64,000 nucleotides of DNA from Sphingomonas sp. TZW2008. GTDB lineage: Bacteria; Pseudomonadota; Alphaproteobacteria; Sphingomonadales; Sphingomonadaceae. The notes below the pieces were generated by a model. That model searched no databases and was not told the DNA's origin. It saw nothing but the letters and a program-made list of their open reading frames with translations. Of this stretch, positions 1 to 8,246 are shown in pieces (position 1 is the stretch's first letter; each line of letters begins with the position of its first letter). The position numbers and the translations under genes are program-made. The DNA is taken from assembly GCF_002117915.1 (NCBI RefSeq), contig NZ_BDJB01000003.1:372001-436000 (forward strand), given 5' to 3'.

Positions 1-1203
1 CTCGACGCGGTGGCGAACCGCATCTCGGCCGGCCTGCCGATCGGGACGACCGAGCTGATCCTCGCCGCACTGCTCGGCAGCACCGCGCTGCTGCTGCTCT
101 CCCCCACGCCTGCCGCATCGGCATCCGGCGGCAACCACACGGGCGCGCGTCTGATCGCGGCGATGTTCTGCTGGGCGGTGTTTAGCTGGACGATGTCGCG
201 CCACGCCGACGCCGGGCTCGATTATCTGCAGAAGCTCGCCATCGCGCTGCTTCCCGCCTTCTGCGTCCTGGTGATCGTCAATACGCCCGCGCGGCTGCGC
301 TGGCTGCTATGGGCGATCATCGCCGCGGGCGCGGTCTCCGCCGCGATCGTCGTCGCCGAATGGCGCACCGGCACGCGTATCGTTTCCACCTCGATCGCCG
401 CCACCACCGCTGGGTTCGAAGGCGTCGCGCGCTCGGCTGGCGGCTCGGATCAGAACCCCACCACCGCGGCACAGATGCTGCTCGTCTCGCTGCTGCTCGC
501 CAGCGGCTGGCTGTTCTCGGGCAAGCGGCTATGGCGCGTCGTGCTCGCCGGCGTGATGGCGCTTGGCACCTTCGCGCTCGTGCTCGCCTCGGCGCGCTCG
601 GCGATCATCGGCTATGCCGCGGGGCTCGGCCTCATCGGCCTGTCGTTCCGCCACAAGCCCTATTTCCCGCTGCTCGTCCTCGCCGGGATCGTCGCCGCGA
701 TCGGCGCGCTTCCCTTCCTGCCGCCGACGCTCATTGCGCGCTTCACCGCAATCGGCGACTTCGGCCTCGATCCAACGCTCTATCGCCGCATCACCTATCT
801 GCGCATCGGTGCGGACCTCATTGGCCAGTCGCCGATCTGGGGCGTCGGCCCGGGCAATTTCCCGCTCTACTACGTGACCGACGCCTATCGCTGGATGCCG
901 GGGCGCGAGGTCTACCCGCGCGAGTTGCACAATACCTATCTCGATGCGGCGACCGAATATGGCATCGTCGGGTTTCTCTTGTTCGCCGCCGCGCTCGGCT
1001 ACGCGTTGCTCTCGGCGTGGCGGGCAGCGCAGTCGGCGTCGCCGCCGCTCGCACGTATCGGCATGGCGGTTGGCGTCGCGCTCGCCGGGCTGATGGTCGC
1101 GTGCTTCTTCATGCCGCATAAGGATTTGCGCTACCTCTGGCTGTTGGTGGCGATCGCCATCCAGTGCGGCCGGCTGGCGCGTGCGCAGGAGCGTATTCCG
1201 TGA
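1..1203 (+). CDS. O-antigen ligase / Wzy-like polysaccharide polymerase, 5' end outside window
   Basis: Polytopic inner-membrane protein of the O-antigen ligase (Wzy_C) family, which joins or polymerises lipid-linked glycans on the periplasmic side. About ten hydrophobic segments are visible. The large periplasmic loop near the C-terminus carries a Wzy_C-like His-Asn-Thr-Tyr-Leu motif (about 928-942) followed by a Gly-rich membrane segment. The frame is open to base 1 with no stop, so the gene probably starts upstream; a GTG at 10 is the first possible start in view, but it has no clear Shine-Dalgarno. Its stop overlaps the GTG of the next glycosyltransferase, which suggests one polysaccharide operon. 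Family call is firm; ligase versus polymerase is undecided. Confidence 0.8.
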   Translation, partial: LDAVANRISAGLPIGTTELILAALLGSTALLLLSPTPAASASGGNHTGARLIAAMFCWAVFSWTMSRHADAGLDYLQKLAIALLPAFCVLVIVNTPARLRWLLWAIIAAGAVSAAIVVAEWRTGTRIVSTSIAATTAGFEGVARSAGGSDQNPTTAAQMLLVSLLLASGWLFSGKRLWRVVLAGVMALGTFALVLASARSAIIGYAAGLGLIGLSFRHKPYFPLLVLAGIVAAIGALPFLPPTLIARFTAIGDFGLDPTLYRRITYLRIGADLIGQSPIWGVGPGNFPLYYVTDAYRWMPGREVYPRELHNTYLDAATEYGIVGFLLFAAALGYALLSAWRAAQSASPPLARIGMAVGVALAGLMVACFFMPHKDLRYLWLLVAIAIQCGRLARAQERIP

Positions 1204-2432
1204 ACCCCGCCCCCCTGAAGCTCGCGGTGATCGTCACCGAATTTCCCAAGTCGACCGAGACGTTCATTTACCGCGATCTGGTCACCTTTTTGGACGCCGG
1301 CGTCGAGCTGCGCCTGTACCATGTCGCGCCGTACCGCGCGAAGCAGACGCTGCACGGCTTTGCCCGGCCGCTCGCCGCGCGCGCGGTCGATCTCGGTTTC
1401 TGGCAGCCCGCCGCGCTGCTGCGCGCACTCGCCCGCCGTCCGCGCGCAGTGATCGGCGGCATTGCCAGGATGCTGTGGGCCTATCGCGCGCACCCAAAGA
1501 TCGCCGCCAAGTCGCTCGCGCTCGTTCCCAAGGCGCTCGCCATTGCCGACGACGCGCGTGCCTGGGGCGCGACTCACGTCCACGCCGAATTCGCCGGCCA
1601 CCCGGCAACGGCGGCGTGGCTCGGGCACCGCGCGGGCGGCGCACCCTATTCGGTCAGCTGCCGCGCGCACGATCTGTTCCGCACGCAGGCGCTGCTTGGC
1701 GATAAGCTCGGCGAGGCGCAGGCCGTGCGCACCGTCAGCGATTTCGGCCGCGCCTTTCTGCAGCGGACGGTGCCGGCCATGGGGACGCGCGACATTCACG
1801 TCATCCACTCGTCGGTGGACGTCGCGCGGATCAGTCCGGTCGAGACGCCGCCGTCGACCACGCCGTTCCACATCCTCTACGTCGGCGCGCTCGAGCCCAA
1901 GAAAGGCGTCAGCCATCTGCTTGACGCCCTCGTCGTCGCGGGAAACCGCCTCGGCGACTGGCGCTGCACGCTGATCGGCCACGGGCCGGACGCGGACGCG
2001 CTGCGCGCCCGCGCCGCCGCGCTCGGCCTGGGAGATCGCGTTCGGTTCGCCGGCATGCAGCCGTTCGAGGCGGTGGCGGAGGCCTATGCCACCGCCAGCG
2101 TGTGCGTCGCGCCCAGCGTGATCGGCCCCAACGGCCGGCAGGAAGGCATTCCCAACGTGATGATCGAGGCGCTCGCCTATCAGCGCCCGGCGATCACCAC
2201 CGCGATCTCGGGCATCCCCGAACTGATCCGCGACGGCGATACCGGGCTGCTCGTACCGCCGGGCGACGCCGCCGCGCTCGCCGCCGCGTTGCTACGCGTC
2301 CACGCCGATCCCGCCGCCGCGCTGGCGATGGCGCGGCGTGGCCGCGCGCATGTCGCACGCGATTTCGACCTCGCGGTCAACGCGCGCCGCCAGCTCTCCT
2401 TGTTCTTTCCAGAAACGACGCCTGCCGCTTAA
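1200..2432 (+). CDS. Glycosyltransferase family 4 (group 1)
   Basis: Cytoplasmic GT-B glycosyltransferase of about 410 residues that transfers a sugar from a nucleotide-sugar donor, probably to a lipid-linked exopolysaccharide or O-antigen precursor. The N-terminal acceptor half begins KLAVIVTEFPKSTETFIYRD. The donor half starts at HILYVGALEPKKG and ends with the GT4 EX7E-type element in GRQEGIPNVMIEAL. The start is taken as GTG at 1200, which overlaps the upstream TGA (GTGA) and implies translational coupling; an in-frame start at 1164 would overlap the upstream gene by 40 bases. The gene ends tail-to-tail with the cupin gene, whose stop overlaps its own. Sugar specificity cannot be read from sequence. 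Confidence 0.88.
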   Translation: MNPAPLKLAVIVTEFPKSTETFIYRDLVTFLDAGVELRLYHVAPYRAKQTLHGFARPLAARAVDLGFWQPAALLRALARRPRAVIGGIARMLWAYRAHPKIAAKSLALVPKALAIADDARAWGATHVHAEFAGHPATAAWLGHRAGGAPYSVSCRAHDLFRTQALLGDKLGEAQAVRTVSDFGRAFLQRTVPAMGTRDIHVIHSSVDVARISPVETPPSTTPFHILYVGALEPKKGVSHLLDALVVAGNRLGDWRCTLIGHGPDADALRARAAALGLGDRVRFAGMQPFEAVAEAYATASVCVAPSVIGPNGRQEGIPNVMIEALAYQRPAITTAISGIPELIRDGDTGLLVPPGDAAALAAALLRVHADPAAALAMARRGRAHVARDFDLAVNARRQLSLFFPETTPAA

Positions 2433-3322
2433 TAGGCGGAGCGGTCGTGCTCCTTGCCGATCACGCGTTTCGCCGCGCCGACCGCGCTCTTGTACAGCCG
2501 ATGACCCGCCACCTTCGCCGCGTCGAGCGCCGGCGCACTGCCAGGTATGCCCGGCGCGATGCCGATCCCGCGCATCCGCTGATTGACACGGTGCAGCCGC
2601 GCCTCGCCGTCGCTCATCCGCGATCGCCAAGTGATGCTGAACGAGATCGACGGCTCGGCGCCGTTCTGCACCCAGTGCGGTGCTTTGACGGGGACGTACA
2701 CCGCCTCGCCCGCGCCCATGGGATAGTCGGTCGCCTTGGCGTCGAACGCCGGGTCGTGCCGCATGTTGCGGTGCGCGCCGCCACGGTGGAACGCCTCGTG
2801 CACCGTCTGCGGCACGATCGACAGGTCGCCCGCGGGATAGACGCGCATCGTCTTGCGCCCGGCGATCTGCAGCAGGATGTTGTGCTCAGGATCCATGTGG
2901 AACGGCGTCACCGAATTGGGCGCCGAGAGGAAAATGAACGCCTCGCGCCGTCGGTATTCGCCCGTCGCCGCCGCCGTGATCGGGGCGATCTCGGCGAGGC
3001 AGGCGTCGATCAGCGCGGCATAGGCGGGATCGACGTCGACCTTCTTCAGCACCATCCAGCAGCCGTTGTCGGCGATCGTCCGCACGATCTCGCCGGGTGA
3101 CATCGCCGCCTGCGCGATCGCGTCGGGACGCTGGTCGACCTTCAGATTGCCGAGGTTGTGCTCGACATGGCTTGCCGGCAGCCGCTCGGCGAGCGCCGCC
3201 AGCGCCTCGCGCTGGAACAGCGGGTGATCGTGCAGCTGGTGCCGCACCGGCGCCGACGCACCGGGATAGGCGGCGGCGAAGCGGTCGAGGCCATCGGCGG
3301 TGAAGCAGGCGTGCGTCGTCAT
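2429..3322 (-). CDS. Cupin-8 (JmjC-like) family protein, putative Fe(II)/2-oxoglutarate oxygenase
   Basis: A 297-residue protein whose middle resembles cupin-8 / JmjC-type hydroxylases. The iron-binding His-X-Asp lies in TPFHMDPEHN (H142, D144), and a later PHWVQN supplies the distal His (H216). Members of this superfamily hydroxylate proteins or small molecules using 2-oxoglutarate and oxygen; the substrate here is unknown. Its ATG (3322) overlaps the TGA of the upstream FemAB-like gene, so the two are co-translated. Both lie next to polysaccharide genes, so a role in modifying a surface polymer or lipid is possible but inferred. Confidence 0.75.
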   Translation of the reverse strand: MTTHACFTADGLDRFAAAYPGASAPVRHQLHDHPLFQREALAALAERLPASHVEHNLGNLKVDQRPDAIAQAAMSPGEIVRTIADNGCWMVLKKVDVDPAYAALIDACLAEIAPITAAATGEYRRREAFIFLSAPNSVTPFHMDPEHNILLQIAGRKTMRVYPAGDLSIVPQTVHEAFHRGGAHRNMRHDPAFDAKATDYPMGAGEAVYVPVKAPHWVQNGAEPSISFSITWRSRMSDGEARLHRVNQRMRGIGIAPGIPGSAPALDAAKVAGHRLYKSAVGAAKRVIGKEHDRSAY

Positions 3323-4449
3323 GCTGCCGTCTCTCCCACATCGGGGTTAAGCGCACGTTGCCGCCGCGCGCGCCACATCGCCTGCCCGCGACACAGCAGC
3401 CGCGAGCGGAGCGTCGGGTGCGGCACGATCAGCGACACGATCGTGCGCCGATCCGGCCAGATGCGGTCGATCATCGGATGGCCCGCGCGCGCGCAACTGT
3501 CGACGCGTGAAAGACGGCGTACGTCGAGCGCATACGCAAGATACTCCATCTCGATCAGCACCCCGGGCGAGAAGCTCGCCCATTCCTCGTCATAGGCGAT
3601 CTTGAGCTGGAACGCCTCGTCGCCGCGCTCGAGGTTCGCGAGCATCGCGATCGGCTGCCCGCCCACTGTCATGCGATGGAAGTCCAGCTCACCCGCCGCG
3701 TGCGCCGCGGCGATCATCGCGCGGAAACACGCCTCGGTCGCCGGATCGGCCGCGGCCGCCACCCCCTCGCGCCCCTTCCACCCGGTCTGCTCGAGCGCGA
3801 ACAGTGCGTCGATCCACGGCCCAACGTCCTCCCCCGCCGCCAGCCGCTCGAAGCGCAGCGCGCCGCGGTCGGCGAGTCGCGCGCGCAGCCGGCGATGCTC
3901 CTTCAGCACCTTGCCGCGCACGTGCTGCGCGGCGTGCTCGGCGCTCGACAGCCCGGCGTGCAGCACAGCGCGGGCGTAGCGGCGCGTCTCGTAGAACGGC
4001 CGCCCGCGCGCGCCGAGCACCGCCAACAGCGCCCGCGTCGACGCGCTGTCGCGATCGATCGCGGACAGTCGCAGCCACTGCCCTGGCGCGCGCGCCAGCG
4101 CCGGCAGCGCGGCCTGCCAGAACGCGGTTTCGTGCCCCGGTAGCACTAGCGGCTCGCCAAGTGCGCGCAGCCGCTGGTCCCAATTCTCGACGAACAGCGC
4201 GATGCCGCGCGCCGTCTTGGTCCGTAGCGGCAGCGCGCCGATCAGCCGCGCGCCCTCCCACACGAGCAGCAACCGCACCCGCCCGCTCTCCGGCAGCAGC
4301 TGCCCCGCCGCGACGCCGGCGGGGGCGTAGAACGGGTTCGCCGCCCCCGCGTCACGCGCCAGCACGTCCCACGCGGCCAGCGTCGCATCGTCGACCGACA
4401 GCGTGACGATCGCCGCACGCCCGTCCGCCATTCCATCCTGCCTGCTCAT
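3319..4449 (-). CDS. FemAB/BioF2-like GNAT-fold acyltransferase
   Basis: A 376-residue protein of the BioF2-like acyltransferase group (also annotated CelD- or FemAB-like) found in exopolysaccharide clusters. It shows the double GNAT layout. The first half runs to about residue 150; the conserved second half includes the WKGREG stretch, FHRMTVGGQPIAM, and a C-terminal AYDEEWASFSPGVLIEMEYL block typical of the family. These proteins usually transfer acyl or aminoacyl groups to polysaccharides or peptidoglycan-type acceptors. It is the first gene of a two-gene unit with the cupin-8 protein (ATGA overlap). The region just upstream (4450-4548) is a divergent promoter region shared with the SDR gene. 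Confidence 0.75.
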   Translation of the reverse strand: MSRQDGMADGRAAIVTLSVDDATLAAWDVLARDAGAANPFYAPAGVAAGQLLPESGRVRLLLVWEGARLIGALPLRTKTARGIALFVENWDQRLRALGEPLVLPGHETAFWQAALPALARAPGQWLRLSAIDRDSASTRALLAVLGARGRPFYETRRYARAVLHAGLSSAEHAAQHVRGKVLKEHRRLRARLADRGALRFERLAAGEDVGPWIDALFALEQTGWKGREGVAAAADPATEACFRAMIAAAHAAGELDFHRMTVGGQPIAMLANLERGDEAFQLKIAYDEEWASFSPGVLIEMEYLAYALDVRRLSRVDSCARAGHPMIDRIWPDRRTIVSLIVPHPTLRSRLLCRGQAMWRARRQRALNPDVGETAA

Positions 4450-4548
4450 CCCGCCGCGCGTAGCGCGTAAGTGCTGACCTTTGGTTCACGCGCGCTGGAC
4501 TTGCGCACAAGCCGCGCCGAAACTGCGCAAAAGATACGGGAGAGACGC

Positions 4549-5322
4549 ATGGACCTGAACCTTGCCGGCAAGGCGATCCTCGTCGCCGGTAGCAGCCGCG
4601 GCATCGGGCGCGGCATCGTCGAGGCGCTGCTCGGCGAAGGGGCGCGCGTCGCAATCACCGCGCGCGGTGCCGACGCGCTCGCCGCCACCCATGCCGATCT
4701 CGCCAACCGCTTCGGTGCCGACGCGATCCGCAGCTTCGCCGGTGACATGACCGCGTCCGCCACCGTCGAGGAAGCGCTGGCGGACGCCGAAGCCGCGTTC
4801 GGCCCGCTGTGGGGCGCGGTCGCCAACGTCGGCCTGCATCCCTGCCCGCCCGGCTTCGAGGTCGACGACGCCACATGGCGCGGCGGCTTCGCGCAGAACC
4901 TCGATTCGGCCTTCTTCCTCGCCCGCGCCGCGCTGCGCGGCATGACGGCGCGGGGCGCCGGATCGGTGCTGCTGATCAGCTCGATCGCCGGCCTCGCCGC
5001 CAAGGGCACGCCGCTCACCTACGGCACCGCGAAGGCAGCGATGAACCACCTGTCGCGCGAACTCGCGGTCATCGCAGGGCCGACAGGGGTGCGCGTCAAC
5101 ACGATCGCGCCGGGCAACATCATCTTTCCCGGCGGCGACTGGGAGGAGCGATCGACCGGCGCGCGCGCGCAGAGCTGGTGGCGCTGGATCAAGCGCGAGG
5201 TACCGCTGCAGCGCTTCGGCACCCCGGACGAGATCGGCCGCGTTGCTGCCTTCCTGCTCAGCCCCGCCGCCAGCTTCGTCACCGGCGCGGTGATCCCCGT
5301 CGATGGCGGGCAGGACCGCTAG
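4549..5322 (+). CDS. SDR family NAD(P)-dependent oxidoreductase
   Basis: Classical short-chain dehydrogenase/reductase of 257 residues. The nucleotide-binding glycine motif is VAGSSRGIGRG near the N-terminus. NVG follows in place of the usual NAG, then the catalytic Ser in LLISSIAG and the YxxxK of TYGTAKAAMNHL. The C-terminal SFVTGAVIPVDGG is the usual SDR end. The start is the ATG at 4549, preceded by GGGAGAGA; an upstream in-frame start at 4471 has no Shine-Dalgarno. It resembles 3-oxoacyl-ACP reductase-like SDRs, but the substrate is not evident and no partner genes point to one. Confidence 0.85.
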   Translation: MDLNLAGKAILVAGSSRGIGRGIVEALLGEGARVAITARGADALAATHADLANRFGADAIRSFAGDMTASATVEEALADAEAAFGPLWGAVANVGLHPCPPGFEVDDATWRGGFAQNLDSAFFLARAALRGMTARGAGSVLLISSIAGLAAKGTPLTYGTAKAAMNHLSRELAVIAGPTGVRVNTIAPGNIIFPGGDWEERSTGARAQSWWRWIKREVPLQRFGTPDEIGRVAAFLLSPAASFVTGAVIPVDGGQDR

Positions 5323-5338
5323 CGGCGCGTCATCCGCG

Positions 5339-6148
5339 TCAGGTACGGTGCGACAGCGCGTCGAGCGCGGCGAAGATATGCGCGCGCAGGCTCGGCTCGC
5401 GCGTCATCTCCAGCATCGCGCTCAGGCTCGATCGCGCGCCCGCGACGTCGCCATGCAGCAGTTCGAGCCGCGCGCATTCCCACCAGCCGTGCGCGTGCGC
5501 TGGCGCGATCGTCGTGATGCGTCGGAACAGCGTCAGCGTGCGGTCGGCCTGCCCCGCCGCCTCGGCGCGCGTCGCCTGGTTCATCAGCAGCCGCACCAAG
5601 ATCGTGCGGTTGGTCATCGGCATCAGATGCTCGCCCGTCACCATCGCGTCGGGTCCAAGCGCGCGCTGCAACAGGCGGGCAAGCTGCGGCGCGCCCGTCA
5701 CCCGCCCCGCGGCGAAGGGGTCGATCAGCACCGGCTCCGTCGCCGATCCGATCCGCACCAGCACGTGCCCCGGCGTGTTGAGCGCGTCCGCCTCCCAGCT
5801 CATCCGTCGCGCCGCGGCGACGTACAGGATGGCGAGGCTCACCGGCAGCCCGCGGCGCCGGTCGATCACGCGGATCAGATCGGCATTGTCGGGATCGTCG
5901 TACGTCTCGAAGTCGCCGACGAAATCGTGCTCCTCCGCGATCACTTGCGCCAGCACCGCGGCGCGCTCCGCCGCCGTTTCTGCCCCGCCGCCCACTTCGA
6001 CCAGCCGTTCGGTGAGTTCGCTCAGCAGATCGGCGTAGGGGGCAAGCGATACGTCGGGGTGGTCGAGCTTCGCGATCCGCAGTGCCTCGGCATCAATCAG
6101 GATCGCGTCGTCGTCGAGCAGTCCGAGATGGACGATTTCGTCTTCCAT
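5339..6148 (-). CDS. SirB1-like transglutaminase-fold/TPR protein
   Basis: A 269-residue protein of the SirB1 family: an N-terminal transglutaminase-like domain (region LIRVIDRRRGLPVSLAILY through NTPGHVLVRIG, with DPF after it) followed by a C-terminal TPR-like helical part (NQATRAEAAGQADRTL and AHGWWECARLELL). In the visible core the usual cysteine of papain-like folds is not obvious, so a binding rather than a catalytic role is likely. It ends 16 bases from the convergent SDR gene. Its function in alphaproteobacteria is poorly known. A terminator belonging to the small ORF upstream separates it from that ORF. Confidence 0.8.
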   Translation of the reverse strand: MEDEIVHLGLLDDDAILIDAEALRIAKLDHPDVSLAPYADLLSELTERLVEVGGGAETAAERAAVLAQVIAEEHDFVGDFETYDDPDNADLIRVIDRRRGLPVSLAILYVAAARRMSWEADALNTPGHVLVRIGSATEPVLIDPFAAGRVTGAPQLARLLQRALGPDAMVTGEHLMPMTNRTILVRLLMNQATRAEAAGQADRTLTLFRRITTIAPAHAHGWWECARLELLHGDVAGARSSLSAMLEMTREPSLRAHIFAALDALSHRT

Positions 6149-6223
6149 GATCGTCAGACGACTGTTTCCCGGCGATGTTCCCGCGCGTCGTCCTGCTCCA
6201 GATTGGTACGTCGCACGCCCCGC

Positions 6224-6270
6224 ACAAAAGACGAAGGGCCGCCCCCCGCCTCAGCGGGGAACGGCCCTTC
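6224..6270 (-). terminator. Intrinsic terminator after the 24-codon small ORF
   Basis: On the minus strand GAAGGGCCG pairs with CGGCCCTTC (6233-6241 with 6262-6270), with an inner CCCCGC/GCGGGG stem, followed by a T-containing tract (CGTCTTTTGT). It lies 28 bases past the stop of the small ORF, so that ORF appears to be a free-standing short transcript. Confidence 0.75.
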
Positions 6271-6298
6271 CATTGTCAGCCACCGAAGGCTGGCGTCC

Positions 6299-6373
6299 TT
6301 ATCGGTGGGCGAACTTCCCGAGGGAGGTCGCTTCCACCGAACCCGCCTTCAGCGGCGTGAGACAATGAGACAT
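6299..6373 (-). CDS. 24-residue small ORF with near-complete anti-Shine-Dalgarno match
   Basis: Small minus-strand ORF of 24 codons, ATG at 6373 to TAA at 6299. The product starts MSHCLTPLKAG and ends SLGKFAHR. It is preceded by CTGAAAGGAGGTGGTC, which matches almost the whole complement of the 16S rRNA 3' end. A promoter-like pair lies upstream and a strong terminator downstream, so it seems to be its own transcription unit of roughly 150-180 bases. The product has no signal peptide or membrane segment and I do not recognise it. It could be a translated micropeptide, a leader peptide without a downstream gene, or a ribosome-binding RNA. The ORF and site are seen directly; expression is inferred. 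Confidence 0.5.
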   Translation of the reverse strand: MSHCLTPLKAGSVEATSLGKFAHR

Positions 6374-6408
6374 TCGACCACCTCCTTTCAGTTGTTGAAC
6401 AGTGATCG

Positions 6409-6437
6409 CGATATGGAAAGGCGAACGGAAAGTTCAA
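6409..6437 (-). promoter_or_regulatory. Candidate sigma-70 promoter for the small ORF
   Basis: Minus strand: TTGAAC (6437-6432), a 17-base spacer, then ATATCG (6414-6409). Transcription would start near 6402, about 29 bases before the small ORF's ATG. The -10 match is only partial. Confidence 0.4.
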
Positions 6438-6527
6438 GTCCGCCAGCCACTTACAAGCTGGGGATAATTGCGTCGGCGGAACCGAAGCGGAGAATCGCGG
6501 ATTCCTGCCGCAGCGAAGGAGAGAGTG

Positions 6528-6719
6528 ATGGCGGACGATAAGACCAAGCAGGGCGCGGCAGATCGCGCGCGCGTCGCGGCAGGCGAGAGTTATGAGGTCG
6601 AGTATTTTGCACGTAAGCACGGCATAAGTGCGGACGCGGCGCGCGATCTCATCCACAATATCGGCAACGACCGCGCGAAGCTCGATGCCGCCGCCGAGCA
6701 ACTGAAGAGGACCGGCTGA
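6528..6719 (+). CDS. DUF3606 domain-containing small protein
   Basis: A 63-residue hydrophilic protein. ARKHGISADAARDLIHNIGN followed by RAKLDAAAEQLK matches the DUF3606 helical domain, common in small alphaproteobacterial and other proteins of unknown function. The start is the ATG at 6528 with GAAGGAGAG just upstream; an earlier in-frame start near 6468 is not supported by a ribosome site. It may be stress-related like many such proteins, but no EcfG promoter could be matched upstream. Exonuclease III follows after 47 bases and may be co-transcribed. Confidence 0.8.
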   Translation: MADDKTKQGAADRARVAAGESYEVEYFARKHGISADAARDLIHNIGNDRAKLDAAAEQLKRTG

Positions 6720-6766
6720 AGACGGCTGAACGAGACGGGGCGGGCAGGATCGGCTAATCAGCCGCC

Positions 6767-7540
6767 GTGCGGATCGCGACCTACAACGTCAACGGCGTCA
6801 ACGGCCGGCTGCCTGTCCTGCTGCGCTGGCTCGAGCAGACGACGCCGGACATCGTGTGTCTGCAGGAGCTGAAGGCACCCGACGCGCGCTTTCCCGCCGC
6901 GGCACTTCAGGCGCTCGGCTATGACGCGATCTGGCACGGGCAGAAGAGTTGGAACGGCGTCGCGATCCTGTCGCGGGTCGGCTCGATTCACGAGACTCGG
7001 CGCGGGCTGCCGGGTGATCCCGATCCGGCGCAGAGCCGGTACATCGAGGCCGCGGTCAACGGCATCATCGTCGCCGGCCTGTACCTACCCAACGGCAATC
7101 CGCGTCCCGGTCCGAAGTTCGACAATAAGCTCGCCTGGTTCGATCGGCTGATCGATCACGCGCGAACGCTGCTCGACACCGGCGCACCGGTGCTGCTCGC
7201 CGGCGACTTCAACGTCATGCCGACGGCGCGGGATGTCTACAAACCCGAACGCTGGCTCGACGACGCGCTGTTCGCGCCGGAGGTGCGCGACCGCTACGCG
7301 CGCTTGCTCGATCAGGGCTGGACCGACGCGCTGCGCCACCTTCATCCCGACGAAACGATCTACACCTTTTGGGATTATTTCCGGAACGCCTACACCCGCG
7401 ACGCCGGGCTGCGGATCGACCACCTGCTGCTAAGCCCCGCGCTCGCGCCGCGCCTCGCCGACGCAGGCGTCGATCGCGCCGTACGCGGGTGGGAGAAGAC
7501 TAGCGATCACGCCCCGACGTGGATCACGCTGGCCGACTGA
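6767..7540 (+). CDS. xth: Exodeoxyribonuclease III
   Basis: DNA repair nuclease of the exonuclease III / AP-endonuclease family, 257 residues (family about 255-270), cleaving abasic DNA and 3' ends with Mg2+. All family blocks are present: RIATYNVNGVNGR at the N-terminus, the catalytic Glu in VCLQELKAPD, YLPNGNP, the LLAGDFNVMPT metal/substrate site, LRIDHLLLSP, and the terminal SDHAPTW catalytic Asp-His. The start is GTG at 6767. An isolated housekeeping gene downstream of DUF3606. Confidence 0.93.
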   Translation: MRIATYNVNGVNGRLPVLLRWLEQTTPDIVCLQELKAPDARFPAAALQALGYDAIWHGQKSWNGVAILSRVGSIHETRRGLPGDPDPAQSRYIEAAVNGIIVAGLYLPNGNPRPGPKFDNKLAWFDRLIDHARTLLDTGAPVLLAGDFNVMPTARDVYKPERWLDDALFAPEVRDRYARLLDQGWTDALRHLHPDETIYTFWDYFRNAYTRDAGLRIDHLLLSPALAPRLADAGVDRAVRGWEKTSDHAPTWITLAD

Positions 7541-7601
7541 TCCTTCCCGCCTGTCGTTCCTCCGGCTTTCCGCCGCGCCCACCGCCGACTAAAGGCCGCC
7601 G

Positions 7602-8246
7602 GTGCCGCCCGAAACGCTCCTTCCCGCCTTTGCGCCGTGGTTCGATCTCGCCGGCCTCGCGGTGTTCGCCGCATCGGGCGCGCTCGCCGCGGCGCGGCGC
7701 GGGCAGACGATGGTCACGCTCGCCTTCTTCGCGCTCGTCACCGGCGTCGGCGGCGGCACGCTGCGCGATCTCCTGATCGGCGCGCCCGTCTTCTGGATCG
7801 TCGATGCCCGCGCGGCGACCGTTTGCCTCTCGGTGGCCGTCGTCATCTGGATCACGCCGCAGCGCTGGTGGCGCGGCGCGGCGCTCGACTGGTTCGACGC
7901 GGTCGGCCTCGCCGCTTACGCCGTCTACGGCGCGGCCAAGGCGCTGGGCTACGGCGTCCCGCCGATCCCTGCCTTCGTCATGGGCGTCGTCACCGCCTGC
8001 GTCGGCGGCATTATCCGCGATGTGCTCGCGGGCGAGCCGTCGATCCTGATGCGGCCCGAACTCTACGTCACCGCCGCCGCGCTCGCCTCGGCGCTGTTCA
8101 TCGTCCTGTCGCTCGCCGGCCTGCCCGGTGCGATTGCTGCCGCGATCGCCGCCGCCGCCGGCTTCGGCTTGCGCGCCGCCGCGATCCGCTGGCAAATCCA
8201 TCTTCCCGCCTACCGCGATCGTGCGGCCGGGTCGCCCGGCGGCTAA
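7602..8246 (+). CDS. TRIC/YadS-family cation channel protein (UPF0126)
   Basis: Inner-membrane protein of 214 residues with two internally repeated UPF0126 units, each about 85 residues and three membrane helices. The repeat signature appears twice, as GGGTLRDLLIGAPVFW and GGIIRDVLAGEPSIL. Structural work on prokaryotic TRIC proteins shows trimeric cation channels; the physiological role in bacteria is unclear. The start is GTG at 7602. Its TAA overlaps the TAG of the convergent acetyltransferase. Confidence 0.9.
   Translation: MPPETLLPAFAPWFDLAGLAVFAASGALAAARRGQTMVTLAFFALVTGVGGGTLRDLLIGAPVFWIVDARAATVCLSVAVVIWITPQRWWRGAALDWFDAVGLAAYAVYGAAKALGYGVPPIPAFVMGVVTACVGGIIRDVLAGEPSILMRPELYVTAAALASALFIVLSLAGLPGAIAAAIAAAAGFGLRAAAIRWQIHLPAYRDRAAGSPGG

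Noticed and set aside
6478..6503. Possible EcfG promoter (GGAAC) before the DUF3606 gene
   Set aside because: GGAAC is present at 6478-6482 but no CGTT follows at 16 or 17 bases (reads GGAT/GATT).
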